DNA from: an uncultured bacterium
GTDB taxonomy: Bacteria; Bacillota; Clostridia; Oscillospirales; Ruminococcaceae
Direction of reading: 5' to 3'
Length of the DNA stretch: 64,000 nt
NCBI GenBank assembly: GCA_934875375.1
Contig: CAKXHL010000003.1
Location: 62,001-126,000 of the forward strand
Shown: positions 26,689-35,370 of the stretch, in pieces
Position numbering within the stretch: position 1 is the first letter of the stretch
Layout: the number at the start of each line of letters is the position of its first letter
The notes under the pieces: model-generated
Told to the model about the DNA's origin: nothing
The model's input: only the letters and a program-made list of their open reading frames with translations
Databases searched by the model: none
Position numbers and translations under genes: made by a program

Positions 26689-28284
26689 TTAAGCGTTAGC
26701 TTCCAAGAACTCAGTTCTCTGCTTGTTCCACTCTTCCATGTATTTGTCCAGACCGCCGTCTTTCAGCTTCTGAACAAAGTTTTCCCACTCAGCCGCGGTA
26801 TTGTCGCCATAACCGCCGAGGTCAAAGGTAGTCTGATTTTCAGTTACCAGAGCGGAGATAACGGCCCACTCAGCGGAAACAGGAGCATAGTCGAAGGTGA
26901 AGCCCCAGTAAGGCCACTCTTCGTCTTTTACCTGAGTTTCGCTCAGATGTTTGTTGGCAGCGTTGATTCTCTCGTCATCAGTCTTAGGCCACGGGAAGTC
27001 TTTATGACGGATACCCCAAGCCCAACCGTCGAAGTTGTAGTCGGCAGCTTCCGGACCATTGGAAATGGTGTTGGTCGCTTCGTCGTAGATATAATGTCTG
27101 CCTTCGAAACCGCCAGCCAGCAGCATGTAGGTCTCGTAGTCATTTTTGATGAAGTCCAGAGCAACAGCCGCTCTCTCAGGAATCTTAGAGAAGGTCGGGA
27201 TTGCCATACCGTCACCTATGAAAGAGTCACGCAGTGCGCGGTAGCCTTCCGGATAGATGTCGAACAGTTCCGCTTTAATGCCTTTTTCACGAGTTGCTTC
27301 GATCCAGGTGATACCGTTGTAGTAGTTATTGTAAGAAACAGCAGACTGTTTATTCTGGAACAGAGTAGAGATAGAGTTGGTGTTGGAGATCGCATCAGAA
27401 GGCCATACGCCAGCTTTCGCGTATTCTGCCATTCCCAGAGCATACTCTTTGTACAGATCAGAGGTGTACAGGAAGAAAGGATTCTCAAACTTCGGATCAG
27501 ACAGCTGGCAGTAGAATACATAGTCAGAAGCCTGGTTGTTGATCAGGTTGTTCTTAGACATCAATGCGATCTCCCGCAGGGAGCTAGCCTGAGAAGCATA
27601 GAACGCATACATACCGTTGGAAACTTCGTTGGTACCGATTGCCAGCAGCAAGCCTTTCAGATCATCATAGGTGTTGATCTTATCAGCAGTGTAGCCATAT
27701 TTCTCTGCAACTTCCATGTTAACAACAGGACCTTGGTCCGGGAAGATTGCAGCGGTAGAACGGGGAACCATGTAAATTTTGCCACCAATATAAGTCTCTT
27801 TCCAAGCAGATTCCGGCAGAGTCGCCATGGTCTGAGGCATGTAAGTATTCAGGAAGTCTTCGGTCAGTTCCAGGAAGCCAGCCTTCTCAACCTGCTCTTT
27901 GTAGTAGCAAAAGTTTGCAGTGAAGATCAGGTCAACGGTGTCGCCGCCCGCCATGACCAGCGGATATTTGGTGGAGCGCTCAGAAGAAGGAATGAAGTAC
28001 AGATCAATGGTAGTATTGATCGCCGCTTTGATTTTCTCATTCGCAGCTTCCATTACTTCTTTGATTGCGTTGGGCTCGGATGCCGTTACGTACATAACAA
28101 CGGTCTCTTCTTTGCTCAGGTCGATGTTCGCATAAGGATCATCACCATCTGCAGGAGTACTCTTAGCGCCGCTGTTGTCAGCAGACTTGCTCTCTGGTGC
28201 GCTGGAGGTTGTGGTGTTGTTACAGCCAGCCAGAAGCAGGGTGAACATCATCATAACCGCCATCAGAAATGCGAGTTTCTTCAT
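26689..28284 (-). CDS. Solute-binding lipoprotein 1 (LplA/DUF3502-like)
   Basis: 531 residues. The signal peptide MKKLAFLMAVMMMFTLLLAG ends in lipobox LLAGC, then a Ser/Thr/Asp-rich linker, so the protein is lipid-anchored outside the membrane. The mature part is a family 1 extracellular solute-binding fold (KYPLVMAGGDTVDLIFTAN) ending with the DUF3502-like GGLDKYMEEWNKQRTEFLEA. Relatives bind oligosaccharides for ABC importers, but no permease or ATPase is near. Start ATG 28284 has GGAGG six bases upstream, so a longer upstream reading is rejected. First of three tandem paralogues with blocks nearly identical to the others (GWAWGIRHKDFPWPKTDDE, KDEEWPYWGF). Ligand unknown. Confidence 0.93.
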   Translation of the reverse strand: MKKLAFLMAVMMMFTLLLAGCNNTTTSSAPESKSADNSGAKSTPADGDDPYANIDLSKEETVVMYVTASEPNAIKEVMEAANEKIKAAINTTIDLYFIPSSERSTKYPLVMAGGDTVDLIFTANFCYYKEQVEKAGFLELTEDFLNTYMPQTMATLPESAWKETYIGGKIYMVPRSTAAIFPDQGPVVNMEVAEKYGYTADKINTYDDLKGLLLAIGTNEVSNGMYAFYASQASSLREIALMSKNNLINNQASDYVFYCQLSDPKFENPFFLYTSDLYKEYALGMAEYAKAGVWPSDAISNTNSISTLFQNKQSAVSYNNYYNGITWIEATREKGIKAELFDIYPEGYRALRDSFIGDGMAIPTFSKIPERAAVALDFIKNDYETYMLLAGGFEGRHYIYDEATNTISNGPEAADYNFDGWAWGIRHKDFPWPKTDDERINAANKHLSETQVKDEEWPYWGFTFDYAPVSAEWAVISALVTENQTTFDLGGYGDNTAAEWENFVQKLKDGGLDKYMEEWNKQRTEFLEANA

Positions 28285-28370
28285 ATGTATCCTCCTCGAT
28301 AATATGATTCCGGTTTTACCGGTGTGTTCCGCTTTCCGTTCGCGAAGCACTTATCATAAAGTACAAATTC

Positions 28371-28479
28371 CTCAGGCAACCTAGAAAGATATGGGAGACA
28401 GGTTGTGAATCTGTCCAAAGCTGTCCAATTCCAACCAGCAGAACAGACCTGAAAGGCAGTAAAAAGACTGTTGCCTGAG
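28371..28479 (-). promoter_or_regulatory. Structured leader RNA candidate before SBP 1
   Basis: CTCAGGCAAC (28371-28380) and GTTGCCTGAG (28470-28479) are perfect 10-base complements closing a 109-base segment that contains inner hairpins such as GACAG/CTGTC. It lies about 90 bases before the start codon. No known riboswitch class recognised. The flanking 28285-28370 shows nothing else. Confidence 0.5.
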
Positions 28480-28489
28480 AACATTTGGT

Positions 28490-28700
28490 ACTTTTATGGC
28501 AAAATTATAATATTATTGTAAATAACATTTTGTTATTCTGTGGTATATACTCATTATAATAGCTTTTTGCGTCATTGTCTCTATATTATATTGTTATTTA
28601 TATCATTATTTTGTTTTATTTATCTATATTTACTATTATTTTTCATTATTTTTATTATTTTATATTATTTTTGCTCATAAGCCTTTGTTTAATAGATATG
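28490..28700. other. Extremely AT-rich spacer
   Basis: About 200 bases dominated by TATT/ATTTT runs between SBP 1's leader and SBP 2's terminator. Several TATAAT-like boxes occur; a promoter for SBP 1 probably lies here but cannot be singled out. Confidence 0.55.
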
Positions 28701-28703
28701 CAA

Positions 28704-28733
28704 AAAAGGCTCCGGTTAACCGGAGCCTTTTTA
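28704..28733 (-). terminator. Terminator of the second solute-binding protein gene
   Basis: AAAAGGCTCCGGTTAACCGGAGCCTTTT is a self-complementary stem with flanking T and A runs. Confidence 0.88.
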
Positions 28734-28751
28734 TTCTTTCATTCTTTTTGT

Positions 28752-30344
28752 CTATTTGTTGGCTAAAAATTCGTCTCTCTGGCGGTTCCACTCTTCCATA
28801 TATTTCTCCAACCCGCCTTCTTTCAATTTCGCGACAAATTCCTCGTAATTTTTTTCCGTTTCGGCGCCGAACATACCCAGATTAAAGGACGTGCCATACT
28901 CCGTTACCAACGCGGAAATCACAGCCCATTCTGCGCTGACCGGGTTGTAGTCAAAGTTAAAGCCCCAATAAGGCCACTCTTCATCCTTGATCTGATTGGC
29001 TTTCAGCTTTTCGTTGGTCGCGTTGATATATTCGTCATCCGTCTTAGGCCACGGGAAGTCTTTATGACGGATACCCCAAGCCCAACCATCAAACTGGTAG
29101 TCAGTCGCTTCCGGACCGGGTTCAACTGTATTAGCTGCCTTGTCATAAACGTAGTGTCTGCCTTCAATACCGCCAGCCAGCAGCATATAGGTCTCAAAAT
29201 CATTTTTGATGAAGTCCAGCAGAACTGCCGCTCTTTCCGGTTTGGAGCAGAAAGAGGGGATCGCCATCCCGTCGCCGATGTAGGAGTCACGCAGCGCACG
29301 GTAGCCCTCGGGGAAGATATCTACCATTTCTGCGTTAATGCCCTTCTCCTCGAATCCCTGAAGCGTGTTAATTCCATTATAGTAGTTGTTGTAGCCGGTA
29401 ACGGTCTGACCATTCCGGAACATTGCGGTGATGCCGTTGGTATTGGAAATCGCATCAGAAGGCCAAATGCCTGCCTGCGCGTATTTTGCCATGTCCATCA
29501 CGTAAGTTTTGTACTGCTCAGAAGTATGCAGGAAGAAAGGTTTTTCAAAAGTCGGATCATCCAGCTGGCTATAATACATGTAATCAGATGCCTGATTGTT
29601 AATCAGATTGAAACGGTAAATCAAACCGATATCATACATGTTAGCAACAGAAGAAGCATTAAATGCATACTTGCCGTTGGACACCTCATTGGTGCCAACC
29701 GCCATCAGGAATTTGTCAAAATCATCCCAGGTGTGAAAACTGTCGGCAGTGTAGCCATATTTCTCTGCAACATCCATATCAATAACCGGTCCACGATCTG
29801 GGAAAATAGAAGCGGTGTTGCGGGGAACCATGTAGATTTTGCCGTTGATATGGGTTTCCTCCCAAGCAGATTCCGGCAGAACCCCATAAGTCTGAGGCAG
29901 ATAGGTCTGGATAAAGTCCATATCCAACTCGCGGAAACCGCCTTTGTCCACCTGCTCACGGTAATATGCATGATTTGCAGTATAAACCAAGTCGATTTCG
30001 TCGCCGCCCGCCATGACCAGCGGATACTTGGTGGTCAATTCAGAGTTGGGGATAAAGTACATCTCCATCGTGGTGTTGATCGCCGCCTTGGTTTTTTCGT
30101 TCACCTGCGCCATTACTTCCGCAATGGCGTTGGGCTCAGAGCCAACCACATAGGTGACGATATTTTCCGTTTTGGACAGATCAAGATTTGCATAAGGATT
30201 GTCCGGGTCCGCATTCGCGGCATCTCCGGTGGCCACGCTGCTGCCGCTGGATACCGCAGAGCTTGTGGAGTTGTCTCCACATCCGCTGAGCAGTACCGAC
30301 AACAACATCATCGCAGCCAGAACCAGTGCGATTGTTCTTTTCAT
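28752..30344 (-). CDS. Solute-binding lipoprotein 2 (LplA/DUF3502-like)
   Basis: 530 residues, paralogue of the neighbours on both sides. Signal peptide with lipobox VLLSGC at about residues 18-23, a Ser-rich linker, then NPYANLDLSKTENIVTYVVG and the same conserved blocks (AWEETHINGKIYMVPRNTASIFPD, FDGWAWGIRHKDFPWPKTDD). It ends GGLEKYMEEWNRQRDEFLAN. ATG 30344 follows GGAGAGGA. Its own terminator and a long leader suggest separate transcription. Presumed high-affinity carbohydrate or peptide capture for a transporter encoded elsewhere. Confidence 0.93.
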   Translation of the reverse strand: MKRTIALVLAAMMLLSVLLSGCGDNSTSSAVSSGSSVATGDAANADPDNPYANLDLSKTENIVTYVVGSEPNAIAEVMAQVNEKTKAAINTTMEMYFIPNSELTTKYPLVMAGGDEIDLVYTANHAYYREQVDKGGFRELDMDFIQTYLPQTYGVLPESAWEETHINGKIYMVPRNTASIFPDRGPVIDMDVAEKYGYTADSFHTWDDFDKFLMAVGTNEVSNGKYAFNASSVANMYDIGLIYRFNLINNQASDYMYYSQLDDPTFEKPFFLHTSEQYKTYVMDMAKYAQAGIWPSDAISNTNGITAMFRNGQTVTGYNNYYNGINTLQGFEEKGINAEMVDIFPEGYRALRDSYIGDGMAIPSFCSKPERAAVLLDFIKNDFETYMLLAGGIEGRHYVYDKAANTVEPGPEATDYQFDGWAWGIRHKDFPWPKTDDEYINATNEKLKANQIKDEEWPYWGFNFDYNPVSAEWAVISALVTEYGTSFNLGMFGAETEKNYEEFVAKLKEGGLEKYMEEWNRQRDEFLANK

Positions 30345-30778
30345 GTCGTCCTCTCCTAATAGAAAATTTGAGTCAGCTGAGCCGCCGGTCTAACCGTAAC
30401 CGCCGGCCTGTCCCCCGGCTATCGGAGAACCGCCCCGAAACTTAAAATCACCGCTGTGAAAAAATGGAGAAATACTGTGCTGAAACTGCAGGATCACCCT
30501 GCATGCTGAAACAATAGTACGTGAGTAAAACATGCAGTTCGGTCTGTTTGGGGGCATCATCCTGCACCCATCCTAAGTCTTTGTTCCTTTTGATATAACC
30601 ATCCCCTTCATCTGCGGAGAGTCATCACTTCTCCGCACTGATTTGGTCATATCTCACAGAACAAATTCTTAGTATTTGTGCATACATCCATTATAATTGT
30701 CAAGCATCAGAATAAATCTATATTATTTTGTGATTTGATATATTATTATGGTCTTTCCCTTTTTTATACAAATAAACA
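30345..30778 (-). promoter_or_regulatory. Long leader or promoter region of SBP 2
   Basis: Contains several stems: TGCGGAGA/TCTCCGCA (about 30612-30636), enclosed by GATATAACCA/TGGTCATATC (about 30590-30654), and GC-rich CCGCCGG repeats near 30380-30410. No reading frame of note. TTGACA occurs on the minus strand near 30700 but no well-spaced -10 box is obvious. Function inferred only from position. Confidence 0.4.
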
Positions 30779-30779
30779 C

Positions 30780-30811
30780 AAAAAGAGGACCTGTTTGACA
30801 GGTCCTCTTTG
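30780..30811 (-). terminator. Terminator of the third solute-binding protein gene
   Basis: AAAGAGGACCTG/CAGGTCCTCTTT stem around TTTGA, with a T-rich tail on the minus strand. Confidence 0.88.
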
Positions 30812-30832
30812 CAGCAAGGTTAAGGAAGGAAA

Positions 30833-32425
30833 TTAAGCCGCTTTGTTGGCCAGGAACTCGTCTCTCTGACGGTTCCACTCTTCCATGTATTTTTCCAGGC
30901 CAGCATCCTGCAGCTGTTTTACGAATTCGTCGTAAGTTTCCATCGTCTTGTCGCCGAACATACCCAGATCGAAAGAGGGCTGATACTCGGTGATCAGAGC
31001 AGAGATAACTGCCCACTCAGCAGAAACGGGAGTCGGGCTGAACTGGAAGCCCCAGTAAGGCCACTCTTCGTCTTTGATCTGAGAATTTCTCAAATGCTCG
31101 TTGGCAGCGTTGATTCTTGCATCGTCGGTGGACGGGAACGGGAAGTCTTTATGACGGATACCCCAAGCCCAGCCATCAAACTCATACTCGCCGGCTTCCG
31201 GACCGGGAGATACGGTGCTGGTCGCCTCATCATAGATGTAATGACGGCCTTCTACACCACCAGCCAGCAGGAAGTTGGTCTCTTTATCACATTTGATGTA
31301 GTCCAGAACCTGAGCAGCTCTCTCGGGCTGGGTGCAGAATACCGGGATGGCATAGCCGTCGCCCAGGAAAGAGTCACGCAGAGGACGGTAACCCTCGGGG
31401 AAAATGTCGAACAGTTCAACATTCATGCCCTTGTCACGGTAGCCCCGGATCATGGTGATACCATTGTAATAGTTACCGCGGGAAGTAGCGGACTGGCCGT
31501 TCTCAAACAGAGTGACGATAGAGTTGGTGTTGGAGATGGAGTCAGACGGCCAGCAACCAGCAGCCGCGAACTCGGCCATATCCTGAATGTAGGTCTTCCA
31601 GTATTCAGAAGTATACAGGAAGAAAGGTTTCTCAAAGGTCGGATCATCCAGCTGGCAGTAGTACACATAGTCAGAAGCCTGGTTGTTAATCAGGTTAAAA
31701 CGGTATCTCCATCCCAGTTCCTGGAAGTTGGAAGTAGAGGACTGATAGTACGCATACATGCCGTTGCCAGACTCTTTATTGCCGATGGCCAGCAGCAGTT
31801 TTTTAAAGTCATCATAAGTTTTGATGTCGTCTGCGGTAAAGCCATATTTCTCAGCAATGTCCATGTTGACGAACGGGCCGCGATCCGGGAAAATTTCCGC
31901 AGTATTACGGGGAACCATGTAGATTTTGCCGTCTACATGAGTCTCTTCCCAAGCGGATTCCGGCAGAGTTGCCCAAGTCTGAGGCATGTTGGTCTGCAGG
32001 AATTCGGGAGTCAGTTCCATAAAGGAAGCTTTCTCCACATAGTTGCGGTAGTCTCTGTAGTTACCGGTATAGATCAGATCCAGCTGATCGCCGCCAGCCA
32101 GAACCAACGGATATTTTACATTGAACTCAGCAGAGGGAATAAAGTACAATTCCAGAGTAGCGTTCAACGCAGTTTTAATCCGCTCATTGGCCATCTTCAG
32201 AATTTCCGCCATGTCCAGAGGTTCATCAGCAACAGAGTACATGATCAGATTTACTTCTTTGGAAGTATCCAAGTTTGCATAGGGATTATTGGGATCCACA
32301 TTTGCAGTGTCCCCAGTGGTGGCGCCGGTGGAAACTTTCGAGCTTTCCGTGGAATCACCACAGCCGCTGAGCAACAATGTCATCAGCATCATTGCAGCCA
32401 GCACCAGAGCAATGGTTTTTTTCAT
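30833..32425 (-). CDS. Solute-binding lipoprotein 3 (LplA/DUF3502-like)
   Basis: 530 residues, third paralogue. Signal peptide with lipobox LLLSGC, linker rich in Thr/Ser, then NPYANLDTSKEVNLIMYSVA. Shared blocks include AWEETHVDGKIYMVPRNTAEIFPD and GWAWGIRHKDFPFPSTDD; it ends GLEKYMEEWNRQRDEFLANKAA. ATG 32425 follows AGGAGGAG. It is closer to SBP 2 than to SBP 1 by inspection (the same start MKxTIALVLAAMM and the same end). Ligand unknown; no transport partner nearby. Confidence 0.93.
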   Translation of the reverse strand: MKKTIALVLAAMMLMTLLLSGCGDSTESSKVSTGATTGDTANVDPNNPYANLDTSKEVNLIMYSVADEPLDMAEILKMANERIKTALNATLELYFIPSAEFNVKYPLVLAGGDQLDLIYTGNYRDYRNYVEKASFMELTPEFLQTNMPQTWATLPESAWEETHVDGKIYMVPRNTAEIFPDRGPFVNMDIAEKYGFTADDIKTYDDFKKLLLAIGNKESGNGMYAYYQSSTSNFQELGWRYRFNLINNQASDYVYYCQLDDPTFEKPFFLYTSEYWKTYIQDMAEFAAAGCWPSDSISNTNSIVTLFENGQSATSRGNYYNGITMIRGYRDKGMNVELFDIFPEGYRPLRDSFLGDGYAIPVFCTQPERAAQVLDYIKCDKETNFLLAGGVEGRHYIYDEATSTVSPGPEAGEYEFDGWAWGIRHKDFPFPSTDDARINAANEHLRNSQIKDEEWPYWGFQFSPTPVSAEWAVISALITEYQPSFDLGMFGDKTMETYDEFVKQLQDAGLEKYMEEWNRQRDEFLANKAA

Positions 32426-32876
32426 AGTTCTCCTCCTAATAGATAATTCTAACCGAACGGTCCTTAACCACAGGCCGCCGGACCCGCCGCCGCCTTGCTA
32501 TCAGCGGAAGGTATATCAATAAAGAACAAAACACAGTGCGGAAAAAGAAAAATCCAAATATTTGTACAGTGTTGGAAAGACTGCCCGCAAAAAACGGACA
32601 AAGTAAAACGTTGCGCAGTGATTTTCAAGAGTATAGAAAAACATCCGACGCGGTTTTGCCTTTATCTGCAAAATATGAAACCAAGGGGGCCAGAAAGGAC
32701 TCGTCATTTTCTACAAATCAGCACTACCCTGCTTGGTCGATAGTCCTATTATACTGTTGTATACATAATTTTTATCTGCAAAATCTTGCTGTTATATCCA
32801 TTATTTTGTGTCGATTTTTAAAGAAAAAATATTTTTAAGAAAGTAAACGTTTTCCTTGTTTCACGATTCTATGCGG
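32426..32876. other. Intergenic region before SBP 3
   Basis: Holds the leader of SBP 3 (GC-rich GGCCGCCGG segment near 32471-32480, similar to the SBP 2 leader) and an AT-rich upstream part. No gene recognised; an individual promoter cannot be fixed with confidence. Confidence 0.4.
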
Positions 32877-33767
32877 TCAATATAATGAATCATAAATCCG
32901 CTTTAAATCCTCCAGCACCTGCAGATGTGCAAAATCCCGGTGATACACCATTCGGATTTCCCGTACCAGCGATACATTTTCAATGGGCACAATTGCCAGC
33001 CTGCCCTTTCTTGCGTCCTGAATCGAGGCACTGCGCGCCACTACCGAAACGCCCAAATCCAACGCCACTAAGTCTTTAATCATGGCGACATTGTCCACCT
33101 CCATAATCACGTTGAAATTGCGGATAGATTCCAAATGTCGTTCTAAACCGTTTTCAAACAGATTTCGGGTACCCGCTCCCGCTGGCCGCAGAATCATCCT
33201 CTCGCTTTTCAGTTCCTGCGGTTGAACACTTTGCCGCTCGGCAAAGGGATGCTGCGGCGAAACAATCAGGCAAAGATAATCCGTATCCAGCAGCACCGAT
33301 TGATAGGAGACCCCCTCCGGCGGCGCCCCTTCCGTCACAGCAATGTCCACCTCAAAAAGTTCCAGATGCTTATAAAGATTATTTATTGTATCCGTAATTA
33401 ACGTTATGTGCGTATCCGGATTTTCATTGCAGTATTGGGCGATAACCTGGGGGATTATATTTTCGCTGGCCGTCTGGGTAATACCGATTACCAGATGCCT
33501 TGCGTGGCGGCGTTCATCCTCAATGGCCTGTACCGCCTTTTGGGATATGGCCATCAGCCGATGTGCATAACGCAAAAGGATCTTCCCTTCGTGGGTTGGC
33601 AGAAGTTTTTTCGTTCCATGCTGAAAAATTTTGATTCCCAGCTCCTCTTCCAACAGCCGAATGTGTCGGGAAATGGCAGGCTGTGTCAAATGCAGTTCGT
33701 GGGCTGCCTTGGTATAGCTCCCGGCTTTTTCCAGTTTTAGTAGTGTAATGATTTTGGAGTCAAGCAT
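32877..33767 (-). CDS. LysR family transcriptional regulator
   Basis: 296 residues. N-terminal winged helix (residues 1-60) with GSYTKAAHELHLTQPAISRHIRLLEEELG, then a periplasmic-binding-like effector domain (about 90-296). Divergent from the antiporter gene with about 110 AT-rich bases between; LysR proteins usually control the divergent neighbour. The effector is unknown. Because the antiporter is now truncated, its target may be lost. Confidence 0.94.
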   Translation of the reverse strand: MLDSKIITLLKLEKAGSYTKAAHELHLTQPAISRHIRLLEEELGIKIFQHGTKKLLPTHEGKILLRYAHRLMAISQKAVQAIEDERRHARHLVIGITQTASENIIPQVIAQYCNENPDTHITLITDTINNLYKHLELFEVDIAVTEGAPPEGVSYQSVLLDTDYLCLIVSPQHPFAERQSVQPQELKSERMILRPAGAGTRNLFENGLERHLESIRNFNVIMEVDNVAMIKDLVALDLGVSVVARSASIQDARKGRLAIVPIENVSLVREIRMVYHRDFAHLQVLEDLKRIYDSLY

Positions 33768-33878
33768 AACAGCGCCTTCAATATAACAAAAATTTATAAT
33801 ATTAAATAAAATTATAATTTGATATTATCATTTTCTGCTATTATAATCAAGTCCTACGTTTTGCGGAGGTGCTTTATC

Positions 33879-34973
33879 ATGTTCTCTTTTCTGAAATTCA
33901 GTACGAATCTGGCCCATTCCCCCAAGATTATTCTCATGCTCGCAGTCATGCTGTTCGCCGGATTTTTTATGACTCGTCTGACCAAACTTCTCCATCTGCC
34001 TCATGTCACTGGATATATTCTGGCCGGCGTTGCCATCGGCCCGCATATCCTAGGCCTGGTCGATACCGACGCCATCGCCCGCATGGATTTTGTAAATGAC
34101 ATTGCGCTGGCCTTTATTGCTTTTGGTGTCGGCCAGTATTTTAAGACTGTTACCCTGCGGCAAAGCGGACACAAGACCGTTGCCATCACTCTTTGGGAAT
34201 CTCTGTCGGCTGCAGTTCTGGTCACTGCGTCCATGTACTTTCTGTTTCACTTTTCCCTGCCCTTTTCTCTTCTTCTAGGCGCCATCGGGTGTGCCACTGC
34301 ACCTGCCTCCACCATTATGACCATTCAGCAGTACGACGCGAAAGGCCCTTTTGTAGACCTGATCTTACAAATCGTCGCATTGGACGATGCTGTTGCCCTG
34401 ATTGCCTTCAGCATCTGCGCCGCCTATGTGCAGGCTTCCAACGCCGGGGGAGTCAGCGCCGGACTGATCTTAAAACCAGTTCTTTTTAATCTTTTGGCTC
34501 TGCTGTTAGGCTTTTTGTTCGGCTTTGTTCTGCACCGTGCAGTAGATACCGACCGTTCCGTTCAGCACCGTTTGGCGCTGACCATTGCAATCATCCTGAT
34601 GTTGACCGGCATATGCGCAGCTATGGATATCTCGCCACTGCTTTCCTGTATGATATTGGGAGCCTGTTATATCAATATCGGCGGCAGTCAAAGCCTATTC
34701 GACCAGGCCAACCGTTTTATCTCTCCGATATTGCTGATCTTTTTTGTCCTGGCCGGAGCCCGTCTGAATCTCCCCTCACTGCTAACAGCCGGTGCGGTCG
34801 GCATCGCCTATTTCTTGATCCGAATCGGAGGAAAATATCTTGGGGCTTATGCGGGTTGCCTCATTACCAAAACAGAGAGAAAAGCCCGGAATTTTCTTGG
34901 CCTGGCCCTGATCCCCCAAGCCGGTAATGGTCAATCATGCTTACCGATAAAATTTTTCCATCTTTTTGGTTGA
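33879..34973 (+). pseudogene. CPA2-type cation:proton antiporter, 3' end deleted
   Basis: Membrane antiporter of the Na+/H+ exchanger family. The N terminus MFSFLKFSTNLAHSPKIILM and about ten membrane segments are present, with HVTGYILAGVAIGPH, the ion-site region ALDDAVALIAFSI, and ILLIFFVLAGARLN. Similarity stops at FLGLALIPQAG; the final 19 residues (NGQSCLPIKFFHLFG) are the antisense of a yibE-like gene. About one to two membrane segments are missing, so function is doubtful. ATG 33879 lies nine bases after GGAGG. Confidence 0.8.
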
Positions 34974-35301
34974 CCAGCACCAACGCCGTGTCCCCTTCCT
35001 GAAACACCTTATCCTGCTCCAACGAGCCGTTGAGCATGTTGACCCCGCTGGTCACCTGCCCTTTGAAAGACCCGTCTAATAAACGAATGGTGCAGATCTG
35101 CTCTCCAGAACGAACCAGCCCGGTGTCAATAATGGCCTGATTGTCGCAGGCAATCACCCTGGCAGTGCAGTGGTCGGCCTCCGCAAAAATCACCGCGTCC
35201 TCATATCTGGTGGGCAGAAAAGCCAGCAGCACAACGCAGAGCACGCAGATCACCACCGGAAGATAATATAACTTTTTCTCTTTGGATATGGATGCAAACA
35301 T
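34864..35301 (-). pseudogene. YibE/F-like membrane protein, N-terminal fragment
   Basis: From ATG 35301 (MFASISKEKKLYYLPVV, GGAGG five bases upstream) comes a membrane anchor and the extracytoplasmic beta domain of YibE/F proteins: ARVIACDNQAIIDTGLVRSGEQ, KGQVTSGVNMLNGSLEQDK, VFQEGDTALVLV, SMIDHYRL. After that motif the normal multi-span membrane domain should follow, but the reading becomes antisense antiporter sequence. It meets the antiporter tail to tail at about 34916-34926. Confidence 0.82.
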
Positions 35302-35315
35302 GGTTCCCTCCAAAC

Positions 35316-35370
35316 GCCGAAAGGCTACGGCGAAGCGGCGCTCCTCCGCAGCCTTTGGCCGCTTTTTTTA
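35316..35370. terminator. Hairpin between the alkaline phosphatase and yibE-like remnants
   Basis: GCCGAAAGGCTACGG pairs imperfectly with CCGCAGCCTTTGGC; seven T residues follow on the plus strand, fewer on the minus. Probably the phosphatase terminator. Confidence 0.5.

Noticed and set aside
28490..28700. AT-rich stretch as a replication origin or centromere-like site
   Set aside because: No DnaA boxes or iterated motifs are seen; it is better explained as a promoter-bearing spacer.
26947..32446. Long plus-strand open frames opposite the three solute-binding protein genes
   Set aside because: Each of about 430-450 codons is antisense to a well-supported lipoprotein gene and similar among the three only because the genes are paralogous.
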